Shown in pieces: positions 23,301-37,000 of a stretch of 64,000 nt of DNA. The position numbers and the translations under genes were made by a program. The number at the start of each line of letters is the position of its first letter. Position 1 is the first letter of the stretch. The notes under the pieces were generated by a model. That model made no database searches. It saw only the letters and a program-made list of their open reading frames with translations, and had not been told where the DNA came from. Source of the stretch: Macrostomum hystrix (lineage: Eukaryota; Platyhelminthes; Macrostomidae); assembly GCA_950097015.1 (NCBI GenBank), contig CATNEN010000015.1:1471501-1535500 (forward strand), in the 5' to 3' direction.

Positions 23301-26300
23301 TATTAGAATTGAATTTGATTTGCCTTGTACTGTAGCTTGTTACAACTGGCAACAGAAAGTTCTGTGCTCACCGCATTCAAATCTATGAAGTGTATTGCGG
23401 AACAAATGCCAGATAGAGACAGCAAGTTGTCAGGCCCCATTTAGTATCCACTTTTCTATTTGCCAACCTGTCCTCACTGAGTCCATATGCTTCGTCGCTG
23501 GCCCCGCTAGGGTTCGAGTCAATGGCCGACTGTTTTAGTTACTATTTGGATATTTCGCTTAGATTTCTCGGCAATGCCCCCTGGCTGTGAGAGTCACTCT
23601 CGCCCAAATCTAACTGGACCCTTTCCGGTCAGGGGGATTTCAGCTCGGCAAACAACGGAGCAGAGTGGAGCAGGGGGAGGGGGAGCTGCCTGAGCTGCTT
23701 TCGCCATTATCAGGAATGGGCGGGATGAGCTGGTGACTGGGGCGGGATTGGGAGCAATCGGCGACTGGCCATTAAATTAATGAGATGCCGGCCGGCCACT
23801 GCCTCCCCACCGGCCAGCGCCCGCTCCCTGCTGCCGGCCAGCTCCGGGAGCGAACTCGGCACCACCTGCTGTTTGAGCCAGTGCGGTAGCAGGCCAGCCA
23901 ACTGGAACCTGCTTGAGTATGGCATCTGGTAATAAGATAGATTTATAGATGAGACTAGAGGATGAGATGAGACTAGAGGATGAGATGATGAGACTAGAGG
24001 ATAAGATGAGACTAGAGGATGAGATGAGACTAGAGGATGAAATAGAAATAGAGGATGAGATTAGACTAGAGGATGAGATGATGACACTAGAGGATAAGAT
24101 GAGACTGGAGGATGAGATGAGACTGGAGGATGAGATGAGACTAGAGGATAAGATGAGACTAGAGGATGAGATGAGACTAGAGGATGAAATAGAAATAGAG
24201 GATGAGATTAGACTAGAGGATGAGATGATGACACTAGAGGATAAGATGAGACTGGAGGATGAGATGAGACTGGAGGATGAGATGAGACTAGAGGATGAGA
24301 TGAGACTGGAGGATGAGATGAGACTAGAGGATGAGATGAGACTAGAGGATGAGATGAGACTAGAGGATGAGATGAGACTAGAGGATGAGATGAGACTAGA
24401 GGATGAAATAGAAATAGAGGATGAGATTAGACTAGAGGATGAGATGATGAGACTAGAGGATAAGATTAGACTGGAGGATGAGATGAGACTAGAGGATGAA
24501 ATAGAAATAGAGGATGAGATTAGACTAGAGGATGAGATGAGACTAGAGGATGAAATAGAAATAGAGGATGAGATGAGACTAGAGGATGAAATAGAAATAG
24601 AGGATGAAATAGAAATAGAGGATGAGATGAGACTAGAGGATGAAATAGAAATAGAGGATGAGATTAGACTAGAGGATGAGATGATGACACTAGAGGATAA
24701 GATGAGACTGGAGGATGAGATGAGACTGGAGGATGAGATGAGACTAGAGGATAAGATGAGACTGGAGGATGAGATGAGACTGGAGGATGAGATGAGACTA
24801 GAGGATAAGATGAGACTAGAGGATGAGATGAGACTAGAGGATGAAATAGAAATAGAGGATGAGATTAGACTAGAGGATGAGATGATGACACTAGAGGATA
24901 AGATGAGACTAGAGGATGAGATGAGACTAAAGGATGAGATGAGACTAGAGGATGAGATGAGACTAGAGGATGAAATAGAAATAGAGGATAAGATGAGACT
25001 AGAGGATGAGATGAGACTAGAGGAGACTGGAGAATGAGATGAGACTAGAGGAGACTGGAGAATGAGATGAGACCGCATAGATGAAACTGGGCTAACATCA
25101 AAAGTGATATTTTACAAAAAAAAACAAAAAATGTCGGAACGAAGTCACAAACGGAGCTGGCAAGTCGAGCGCAACACATCTCGCAGAAGTTTTTCTGAAC
25201 CACTGACGAACGTCAACGAATTGTCAGTGAGTGGAAATCAGCGAAATCTTTCACCAACCAATTAGGCGGGCAAGCACCGAGGCGGCCTGGAGGGAGGGGA
25301 CCTAGTCGACTCCCATGAGACGCTGTCCGAATGCCGGCGGAGGGCCGGATTAGGATCAGCATGTGCTGGCAGAGGTGCCAGGATGGGGCTTCACCCAGTC
25401 CCGATGAACTCGGATGCCATGGCAGCCCGAGAATTTCGCCTGCCCTTACTTGCATGGAGAAACACCGAACTTCTAGAAGCAGACTAACCCGCTGCCCCCA
25501 CCCCCCCAGGTGACGAAGCCTTACACAGGTCAGAGGGTGGGCTTTGAGAGGTTGATGGCGGCACAGCTGCCGACCCTCCGGTGGAAGTGGTGATTGTGAA
25601 TGAAGTGGGGATCGTAATTGCGTCTTTGCGGGGAGTTTGGGTTGAAAGTTTGAAAGCTGGAGAGAGATTAGAGACAGGTGAGGAGAGAGATGAGAGACAT
25701 TCTGAGGAGAGAGATTAGAGACATTCTGAGGAGAGAGATTAGAGACAGGTGAGGAGAGAGATGAGAGACATTCTGAGGAGAGAGATTAGAGACATTCTGA
25801 GGAGAAAGATGAGAGACATTCTGAGGAGAGAGATTAGAGACAGGTGAGGAGAGAGATGAGAGACATTCCGAGGAGAGAGATTAGAGACAGGTGAGGAGAG
25901 AGATGAGAGACATTCCGAGGAGAGAGATTAGAGACAGGTGAGGAGAGAGATGAGAGACATTCTGAGGAGAGAGATTAGAGACAGGTGAGCAGAGAGATTA
26001 GAGTCAGGTGAGGAGAGAGATTAGAGTCAGGTGAGGAGAGAGATTGGAGTCAGGTGAGGAGAGAGAGATTAGAGTCAGGTGAGGAGAGAGATTAGAGTCA
26101 GGTGAGTACAGATTACAGACAGATGAACAGATTCGGGCACATATAACTCGTACATAGCCAAATGAAAGCATTTCTATTGCTGTGAGACAAAGTCGGGCTG
26201 TCAAAGGGGGAGTGCCAGTCCAGTGCCGAGTTCGGACAGTCCCCTGTTCGCATTATACAGTCAGCCGGCAGCGCATAAAAATCAATGCCTTGAGCTGGCC

Positions 26301-29300
26301 GAGATTCTCACAGCCCGCAGCTGCTGACTGAGTGCTCGGAGAGGCCTGAGCCGAGTGGAAGCAGCTCAGCGTGTGACTGGGGGGGGAGAGTGCAAGTGAG
26401 GCTGTGTTGCTGGGGGTAAGTGTTTGCGGGCCCAGCTCCGTGAGAAAGAGTTCTTAGGCGGACTCAACTCTCGGCTGCGGGGAGCAATTCTAAGAATTTG
26501 CCTCGGCTTCGGGAGGGGCACACGGCGGTACCCATCAACTAGATAGTTTCTAGTCCGGGCCGCTCTGTTGGAGTGTGTGCTCAGAGGGGACTGTGGCCTC
26601 TTGTTGCCAGGCAAACAGCAGCTTCATCGCCTCATTTGCTCACCAGTGATGGCGCACTTGCACTTGCTCAGCATGGCGCTGGCAAAGCACTTGTCAACGC
26701 ACAGCTTCCAGTCCTGACGGCTGAGGCACGGCGATGGATTCACCTGCGAGGGCCGAAGGTGTTTGAGCTCATTGTTAACTGATTTTCGCGGATAATAATG
26801 TGCGAGTACAGCTGGGATAAACACGAGACACGAGAGAGTGGGGAAACGAGAGAGTGGGAGAATGAGAGAGTGGGAGAACAGTAGAGTGGGAGAATGAGAG
26901 AGTGGGAGAACAGTAGAGTGGGATAATGAGAGAGTGGGAGAATGAGAGAGTGGGAGAAACGAGAGAGTGGGAGAATGAGAGAGTATGAGAATGAGAGAGT
27001 GGGAGAACAGTAGAGTGAGAGAATTAGAGTGTGGGAGAACAGTAGAGTGAGAGAATGAGAGAGTGGGAGAACAGTAGAGTGGGAGAATTAGAGTGTGGGA
27101 GAACAGTAGAGTGGGAGAATGAGAGTGTGGGAGAACAGTAGAGTGGGAGAATTAGAGTGTGGGAGAACAGTAGAGTGGGAGAACAGTAGAGTGGGAGAAC
27201 AGTAGGGTGGGAGAACAGTAGGGTGGGAGAACAGTAGGGTGGGAGAACAGTAGGGTGGGAGAACAGTAGGGTGGGAGAACAGTAGGGTGGGAGAATTAGA
27301 GTGTGGGAGAACAGTAGAGTGGGAGAATGAGAGTGTGGGAGAACAGTAGAGTGGGAGAATGAGAGTGTGGGAGAACAGTAGAGTGGGAGAACAGTAGAGT
27401 GGGAGAATGAGAGTGTGGGAGAACAGTAGAGTGGGAGAACAGTAGAGTGGGAGAACAGTAGAGTGGGCGAATGAAAGTGTGGGAGAACAGTAGAGTGGGA
27501 GAACAGTAGAGTGGGAGAACAGTAGAGTGGGAGAACAGTAGTGTGGGAGAACAGTAGAGTGGGAGAACAGTAGTGTGGGAGAACAGTAGAGTGGGAGAAC
27601 AGTAGTGTGGGAGAACAGTAGAGTGGGAGAACAGTAGAGTGGGAGAATGAGAGTGTGGGAGAACAGTAGAGTGGGAGAACAGTAGAGTGGGAGAACAGTA
27701 GAGTGGGCGAATGAAAGTGTGGGAGAACAGTAGAGTGGGAGAACAGTAGAGTGGGAGAACAGTAGAGTGGGAGAACAGTAGAGTGGGAGAATGAGAGAGT
27801 GGGAGAATGAGAGAGTGGGAGAAACGAGAGAGTGGGAGAATGAGAGAGTATGAGAATGAGAGAGTGGGAGAACAGTAGAGTGAGAGAATTAGAGTGTGGG
27901 AGAACAGTAGAGTGAGAGAATGAGAGAGTGGGAGAACAGTAGAGTGGGAGAATGAGAGTGTGGGAGAACAGTAGAGTGGGAGAATTAGAGTGTGGGAGAA
28001 CAGTAGAGTGGGAGAACAGTAGAGTGGGAGAATTAGAGTGTGGGAGAACAGTAGAGTGAGAGAATGAGAGTGTGGGAGAACAGTAGAGTGGGAGAATTAG
28101 AGTGTGGGAGAACAGTAGAGTGGGAGAACAGTAGAGTGGGAGAATTAGAGTGTGGGAGAACAGTAGAGTGGGAGAATTAGAGTGTGGGAGAACAGTAGGG
28201 TGGGAGAACAGTAGAGTGGGAGAACAGTAGGGTGGGAGAACAGTAGGGTGGGAGAACAGTAGGGTGGGAGAACAGTAGGGTGGGAGAACAGTAGGGTGGG
28301 AGAACAGTAGAGTGGGAGAATGAGAGTGTGGGAGAACAGTAGGGTGGGAGAATGAGAGTGTGGGAGAACAGTAGAGTGGGAGAATGAGAGTGTGGGAGAA
28401 CAGTAGAGTGGGAGAATGAGAGTGTGGGAGAACAGTAGAGTGGGAGAATGAGAGTGTGGGAGAACAGTAGAGTGGGAGAACAGTAGAGTGGGAGAACAGT
28501 AGAGTGGGCGAATGAAAGTGTGGGAGAACAGTAGAGTGGGAGAACAGTAGAGTGGGAGAATGAGAGTGTGGGAGAACAGTAGAGTGGGAGAACAGTAGAG
28601 TGGGAGAACAGTAGAGTGGGAGAACAGTAGAGTGGGAGAACAGTAGAGTGGGAGAACAGTAGAGTGGGAGAACAGTAGTGTGGGAGAACAGTAGAGTGGG
28701 AGAACAGTAGAGTGGGAGAACAGTAGAGTGGGAGAACAGTAGAGTGGGAGAACAGTAGAGTGGGAGAACAGTAGAGTGGGAGAATGAGAGTGTGGGAGAA
28801 CAGTAGAGTGGGAGAATGAGAGTGTGGGAGAACAGTAGAGTGGGAGAACAGTAGAGTGGGAGAACAGTAGAGTGGGAGAACAGTAGAGTGGGCGAATGAA
28901 AGTGTGGGAGAACAGTAGAGTGGGAGAACAGTAGAGTGGGAGAACAGTAGAGTGGGAGAACAGTAGAGTGGGAGAACAGTAGAGTGGGAGAACAGTAGAG
29001 TGGGAGAACAGTAGAGTGGGAGAACAGTAGAGTGGGAGAATGAGAGAGTGGGAGAACAGTAGAGTGGGAGAACAGTAGAGTGGGAGAATGAGAGTGTGGG
29101 AGAACAGTAGAGTGGGAGAACAGTAGAGTGGGAGAACAGTAGAGTGGGAGAATGAGAGTGTGGGAGAACAGTAGAGTGGGAGAACAGTAGAGTGGGAGAA
29201 CAGTAGAGTGGGAGAATGAGAGTGTGGGAGAACAGTAGAGTGGGAGAATGAGAGTGTGGGAGAACAGTAGAGTGGGAGAACAGTAGAGTGGGAGAACAGT

Positions 29301-30615
29301 AGAGTGGGAGAACAGTAGAGTGGGAGAATGAGAGTGTGGGTGAACAGTAGAGTGGGAGAACAGTAGAGTGGGAGAACAGTAGAGTGGGAGAATGAGAGTG
29401 TGGGAGAACAGTAGAGTGGGAGAATGAGAGTGTGGGAGAACAGTAGAGTGGGAGAACAGTAGAGTGGGAGAACAGTAGAGTGGGATAATGAGAGAGTGGG
29501 AGAATGAGAGAGTGGGAGAAACGAGAGAGTGGGAGAATGAGAGAGTATGAGAATGAGAGAGTGGGAGAACAGTAGAGTGAGAGAATTAGAGTGTGGGAGA
29601 ACAGTAGAGTGAGAGAATGAGAGAGTGGGAGAACAGTAGAGTGGGAGAATTAGAGTGTGGGAGAACAGTAGAGTGGGAGAATGAGAGTGTGGGAGAACAG
29701 TAGAGTGGGAGAATTAGAGTGTGGGAGAACAGTAGAGTGGGAGAACAGTAGAGTGGGAGAACAGTAGGGTGGGAGAACAGTAGGGTGGGAGAACAGTAGG
29801 GTGGGAGAACAGTAGGGTGGGAGAACAGTAGGGTGGGAGAACAGTAGGGTGGGAGAATTAGAGTGTGGGAGAACAGTAGAGTGGGAGAATGAGAGTGTGG
29901 GAGAACAGTAGAGTGGGAGAATGAGAGTGTGGGAGAACAGTAGAGTGGGAGAACAGTAGAGTGGGAGAACAGTAGAGTGGGAGAACAGTAGAGTGGGAGA
30001 ACAGTAGAGTGGGAGAACAGTAGAGTGGGAGAATGAGAGAGTGGGAGAACAGTAGAGTGGGAGAACAGTAGAGTGGGAGAATGAGAGTGTGGGAGAACAG
30101 TAGAGTGGGAGAACAGTAGAGTGGGAGAACAGTAGAGTGGGAGAACAGTAGAGTGGGAGAACAGTAGAGTGGGAGAACAGTAGAGTGGGAGAACAGTAGA
30201 GTGGGAGAAGGAGAGAGTGGGGTGAACCTGAGGTTGAATATAAAATGTTGCTATTCAAAAAAGTTCAGATTTATTTACCTAGGAAAAGTTAATCAGGCAC
30301 ACAAAATGAACAAGCAACTAGGCGGGTCACGCTAAAATCAGTAAAGTTACAATTTGTGTGTGTCATCGGTTTTTATTTTTGTTTCTTTATCAAAGGCAAC
30401 ACAAAACTCAAATGTTAGCATTGTGACAGGTGGGCTGGCTGGCTATTGTTCAGTCACTACAGCAGCGGTTCCTGACCCAGCAACTGCTTTGTTCTAACCA
30501 ATTTTGGAACTCCGAAAATTCAAAATAGAGAGATTTGTTTGATCGCTGCGTATGAAAGTGAAACTAGAGTTCTGTTTTAAGTAAGTAAGTGAGTAAGTAA
30601 GTAAGTAAGTGAGTG

Positions 30616-30654
<39 letters not shown>

Positions 30655-30679
30655 GAGTGAGTAAGTAAGTAAGTAAGTT

Positions 30680-30738
<59 letters not shown>

Positions 30739-30747
30739 GAGTGAGTG

Positions 30748-30782
<35 letters not shown>

Positions 30783-30827
30783 GAGTGAGTGAGTAAGTAA
30801 GTAAGTAAGTAAGTAAGTGAGTGAGTG

Positions 30828-30859
<32 letters not shown>

Positions 30860-30875
30860 GGTAATTAAGTAAGTG

Positions 30876-30910
<35 letters not shown>

Positions 30911-30927
30911 GGGTAATTAAGTAAGTG

Positions 30928-30967
<40 letters not shown>

Positions 30968-30983
30968 GGTAATTAAGTAAGTG

Positions 30984-31014
<31 letters not shown>

Positions 31015-34000
31015 GAGTAAGTAAGTAAGTAAGTGTAAGTAAACAAGACATCTTAGTCAGTAGGCAGAAGTGCAGCGGACTATCAAAGGCCCATCCAGTG
31101 ATCAACCCAGAAAAGTGCTGCACTGGAGGCATATTTCATATTTGATGCCAGTAAACGAGGGTCATAAATTAAGTCGTTGCGGCCGCCAACAGACCGGGAA
31201 ATACACCAAGCAGGGAGAAAGAGGAAATCAGCAGGTTGGCTATGGGAGTATGGAAATTATCCCTCGCCAAAAAGTTAGTCAATTCCAGATTGCAGCTCAG
31301 GACTTGGGGCTATGAGATGTGGCAGTTTTTATTTTCATATTTGCCGCTTAATTAAAGCTGTGAGACTGCACGGGGTGGGTGTGCCGCGCGAGTAAATGGC
31401 TTTTTGCTACTCACATGAGCACGCTGAGTTCATTTCATGCTCAGAATAGAGCCTTGGGGGTGTTACGCCGGGTTCATGGGGAAATGAATATCTAATGTTG
31501 AGTTTCTAGGAAAAGGGGGTATTCCAGGAATAGCAAGCTGGCAGGGAAACTGCAGCTAGAAAAACTAAATTCGATATTATTAGAGACAGGCTGGCTGAGA
31601 AATTGGCTTCACCAAAATCACATGCAATCAAAAGCTGATTGAAAATCAATTATTTTTACCGCTTCATTCATCTGCGCTTGGATTTCTGGGAGTAATATGA
31701 CCGATTAATAAGCTTGATTGGGATTAGAAACCAACCAAGGAAAATACCAAATTCTTGATTTTAATGCTCAAATAGGAAAGTGCACCTACTAGATCTACCT
31801 ACTCAATCTAACTACTCAATCTACCTACTCAATCTACCTTCTCAATCTACCTTCTCAAACTACCTACTCAATCTACCTACTCAATCTACCTTCTCAATCT
31901 ACCTACTCAATCTACCTTCTCAACCTACCTACTCAATCTACCTACTCAATCTACCTTCTCAATCTACCTTCTCAATCTACCTTCTCAACCTACTTACTCA
32001 ATCTACCTTCTCAATCTACCTTCTCAACCTACTTACTCAATCTACCTTCTCAATCTACCTTCTCAACCTACCTACTCAATCTACCTTCTCAATCTACCTA
32101 CTCAATCTACCTACTCAACCTACTTACTCAATCTACCTTCTCAATCTACCTACTCAATCTACCTACTCAATCTACCTTGTCAATCTATCTTCTCAATCTA
32201 CCTACTCAATCTACCTAATCAACCTACCTTCTCAACCTACTTACTCAATCTACCTACTCAATCTACCTGCTCAATCTACCTGCTCAATCTACCTACTCAA
32301 TCTACCTACTTAATCTATCGACTTTATTTATCCATCAATCTTACCAAGCAGCAATCACTCAATCCAGTGATTTACAGCCTCCCAGTGTCTCTGAGTTCCA
32401 CTGAGTCACAGCAGTTAAATTGAACTGCTTTCGCGTCAGATCCAATGGGGATAAGGAGTTAGATGTGGTCGGGTTTTTTAAAAGAGCGAAAGTCGGCGAC
32501 TTTGGAATCGCTGCACAAAGGGGAAATTTTGGGGGACGGGGGAAGGCACGGGGCTCACAGTGGGAGACTATCCCTTCCAAGGTCTATTTTCCTCATTTAG
32601 TCCATGAGACCTGCTCAGCCACTGTCCCTGGGTACTCTCTGCAGATCTCTCTTTCCTTAACAGCCCAGCTGCTCTGTCCAACCTCCATCAACAGACCTGG
32701 CGCTGACAAGCTCAGAGTCCCCAGTTTTGAGGCTGCTTTGTGAGGCCTCCAAGGGCCGTACAACTCGCATTGCTTCAGTCTTTTGACTTGGTCACCACTG
32801 AGTTAGCTTTCACAGGTGTATCTGCGCAACTCTACTTTCAAAACCTACTTATTCGTTTTTAAGGCCAGCTCATTTATCTTCTCAAACTTAATCTTAAACC
32901 CGATTCTCTAAAACTACTAGAGAAGATTCATTTCTAGCGCTCTCAACTCATCCCTGTTCCCATTTCTCACACACTCAACTCATCCCTGTTCCCATTTCTC
33001 ACACTCTCAACTCATCCCAGTTCCCATTTCTCATACACTCAACTCATCCCAGTTCTCATTTCTCACACTCTCAACTCATCCCAGTTCCCATTTCTCACAC
33101 TCTCAACTCATCCCAGTTCCCATTTCTCACACTCTCAACTCATCCCAGTTCCCATTTCTCACACTCTCAACTCATCCCAGTTCTCATTTCTCACACTCTC
33201 AACTCATCCCAGTTCCCATTTCTCACACTCTCAACTCATCCCAGTTCCCATTTCTCACACTCTCAACTCATCCCAGTTCTCATTTCTCACACTCTCAACT
33301 CATCCCAGTTCCCATTTCTCACACTCTCAACTCATCCCAGTTCCCATTTCTCACACTCTCAACTCATCCCAGTTCCCATTTCTCACACTCTCAACTCATC
33401 CCTGTTCCCATTTCTCACACTCTCAACTCATCCCAGTTCCCATTTCTCATACACTCAACTCATCCCAGTTCTCATTTCTCACACTCTCAACTCATCCCAG
33501 TTCCCATTTCTCACACTCTCAACTCATCCCAGTTCCCATTTCTCACACTCTCAACTCATCCCAGTTCCCATTTCTCACACTCTCAACTCATCCCAGTTCC
33601 CATTTCTCACACTCTCAACTCATCCCAGTTCCCATTTCTCACACTCTCAACTCATCCCAGTTCTCATTTCTCACACTCTCAACTCATCCCAGTTCCCATT
33701 TCTCACACTTTCAACTCATCCCAGTTCTCATTTCTCATACTCAACTCATCCCAGTTCCCATTTCTCACACTCAACTCATCCCAGTTCCCATTTCTCACAC
33801 TCTCAACTCATCCCAGTTCTCTAGTTGGCACCTGAGATAATCCAGGTAAGATAATCCAATCTTCTTACCCAAACCGACTCAATCTCAAGGTTTTGAGTAG
33901 GCTTACTCAACATACTGAAAGTCCTTCCCCCAAACCGACTCAATCTACCGCAAAAACCTACTCAATCTTCACCCAAACCTACTCAATCTCAACCCCAAAC

Positions 34001-37000
34001 CTACTCAATCTCCATCTCCAAAACCTACTCAATCTCCATCTCCAAAACCTACTCAATCTCCATCCTACTCAATCTCCATCCTTACTCAATCTCCATCCTA
34101 CTCAATCTCCATCCTACTCAATCTCCATCCTTACTCAATCTCCATTCTACTCAATCTCCATCCTTACTCAATCTCCATCCTACTCAATCTCCATCCTACT
34201 CAATCTCCATCCTACTCAATCTCCATCCTTACTCAATCTCCATCCTACTCAATCTCCATCCTACTCAATCTCCATCCTTACCCAATCTCCATCCTACTCA
34301 ATCTCCATCCTACTCAATCTCCATCCTACTCAATCTCCATCCTACTTAATCTCCATCCTATTCAATCTCTCGCAGCATCCTACAACTCGCATCAGTTATT
34401 GAATTCCAGCAGCAAATTGCTGTCAGTTTCCCAGCCTAATGATCGGCAGTTTTGTCACCGGTAGCCATCGGTGAGCTCTGCGGTAACAGCGGGCCGATGA
34501 AAGCCATCAGAATTGGCGCAAATGTTTATCAGTTGGGCTGCAGGCTTCGCCGGTGGCGCCAATCACACGAAGCCACGCTGTCTCATGAGACACGAAAGAC
34601 TGGTGCCGCTCGTTAGTACTGACCAGCGGCTCGCCCATTCCCCATGGTGTGACGGGGGACTTTATTTTTGTTATTTTTTATTATCTGCCCAGTCCAGACT
34701 GAAACACAGCCTAGTGAGAGCTGCTCAGAATCTGCCTGAGTACTTCGCGTATTGTGTGGGCTTTTTTTAAATAGAAATTTGCATTTTTGCTGGCCCCAAG
34801 GAAGGCTGCCTGGCTGGCTTTGGTATCTGGGCGAAGCTCGCTGTGTGGCTCGACTCAGTGCTCAAACTGCATGGCAGAGCGCTTTGAGTTCGGAGACTTT
34901 TTTGAGACAACGGACAGTTTTGGAATTTTAAAATATTAGAATATTCATACAGAGATTTCTTCATTTTTGCGATATTTCATACAACTTCGAAACATTTCTA
35001 AGAAACGTGAAACGCGCGAAATTAAAAGTCCGAAAGTTTTCTTAGAATTCCGGGAATATTTCATTGACATTCGTTAATTTTCTTAGAAATTCTAGGCCTT
35101 CGTTTTTGGACTTTGAGCTGTTCAGAAATTTCTATTTTTTTCGTGATTAGTCAAAAATTATTAATTTCTCACCTTTGAGCTGGCGGTCACGTGCACCGTG
35201 GTGTGAAACTTCGGTCCCACCTGCAAGCTCTGGTCCAGATTCACCAAGAGAGGCTCAAAGGGCGAGTGGATGATCACCGTCACGCCGACGAAGCCCTCAT
35301 TGGGCAGCAGATAGTCATAGCCCTGCGGATCCAGCAGAATCTTCACCGAGGTGGCGTCTGCAAATTTTCAGCGTTCTTTTTGTTCGGTTTATCTTGTTCT
35401 GGCTGTTTTTCCGTTCTAGATGTCTGTCTGTCTGTTCTCTGTCTGTCTGTTCTAGATGCCTGTCTGTTCTAGATGCCTGTCTGTTCTAGATGTCTGTCTG
35501 TTCTAGGTGTGTGTCTGTCTGTTCTAGATGCCTCACCTGAGCTCTCTCTCTCCCTGAGTCCGTGGGCCTGCAGAGCTGCCGGGCTGCGCGGTGAGTCCGG
35601 GTGGAGCGTGTAGCAGCGCCCCATGAGTGAGGTCGAGTGTTCAAAATTGTACTCGTCACATTTTCGCTTGTTGCTGAACTGACAACTGGAGAGAATAGAA
35701 ATCAAGCTGATGATTTATATGGATTATAATTGCAGAGGAGCTGCGGGCAATGACATCATTATGCCCATTTGATATGCCAATTCTGCCCATTTCGCTGACT
35801 CCTGAGCACACGTGCACATCTGCCCTGACTTTCTCATCGTCAGGCAGTGTAACACTCGCACTGTGCGCACATCTGCCCTGACTTTCTCATCGTCAGGCAG
35901 TGTAACACTCGCACTGTGCGCACATCTGCCCTGACTTTCTCATCGTCAGGCAGTGTAGCACTCGCACTGTGCGCACATCTGCCCTGACTTTCTCATCGTC
36001 AGGCAGTGCAGCACTCGCACTGTGCGCACATCTGCCCTGACTTTCTCATCGTCAGGCAGTGTAGCACTCGCACTGTGCGCACATCTGCCCTGACTTTCTC
36101 ATCGTCAGGCAGTGTAGCACTCGCACTGTGCGCACATCTGCCCTGACTTTCTCATCGTCAGGCAGTGTAACACTCGCACTGTGCGCACATCTGCCCTGAC
36201 TTTCTCATCGTCAGGCAGTGTAGCACTCGCACTGTGCCTTGGAGGTTCGCCCTCCAAGTCTTCTCTCCGCTGCTGCGCCCCAAATTAATGGAGGCCTCGC
36301 CGCGGAATCGAGCTCAGGGACCTTGGCGCAATAGGCAAACGCGTTAAACGGTCTGCCACTCACCCCGTCGTGCTGATGATACGAATAGTTGCAATCATCA
36401 TATTTAATTGCAGGCACATCATCTGGTGACAGTCGACCCGCAGCCAGCGAGGAGGCAACCCGCTGACTCCTGAGCACACACAAATACACACGCACTACAT
36501 ATTCTGTACTCGGGATTGGCCCAGACAGTTCTGACCGGAAAAATATCGCGGATTGCTATTGGTTTATAATTTCGGTCAGCAGCTTCGGGTGGAGCGGAGT
36601 GACCTTAAGTGTCACAACAGATCGATTTTTCCCTTTGCCAAGTTTCCGCCTAAGTCCAGCTTGTTCTAGTGAGCAGCCGGGGTGGCAGTTCACACCTCTA
36701 AGTAGTTGAAAACTGACTGTGAAAGCAGCAATAATGCTTTGAGGCCTAGGAAGAGCTCTCCACCTTCCACCTGCCAGGAAGTCGCGGCTTCCCCAGCCAA
36801 CGCGAGGAACTTAGCAGAACCGAAGAGCCAAGAAAGAGAAGACGACATTTTTGGAGAGAAAGGCGAGGCAGCTCAGCCTCCGCGAGGGACTCTTTATGGC
36901 CCGCCGCGGCACTTCACACCCAGCTGGCCCAGACCGGCGGTGTGAATGTGATGAAGTGAAGAAGCCGCGCCCGGCCTCCTTAAGTGGGAAATGAGGGGCG

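Noticed and set aside
23777-25078. Charged RLEDEM coiled-coil-like frame and Ser/Ile-rich antisense frame
   Set aside because: 18-bp minisatellite inside a channel intron, stop-free on both strands.
30578-31034. Continuous GTAAGT as a cluster of 5' splice sites
   Set aside because: The consensus is on the plus strand, while the surrounding gene is transcribed from minus. It is a simple (GTAA)n tract.
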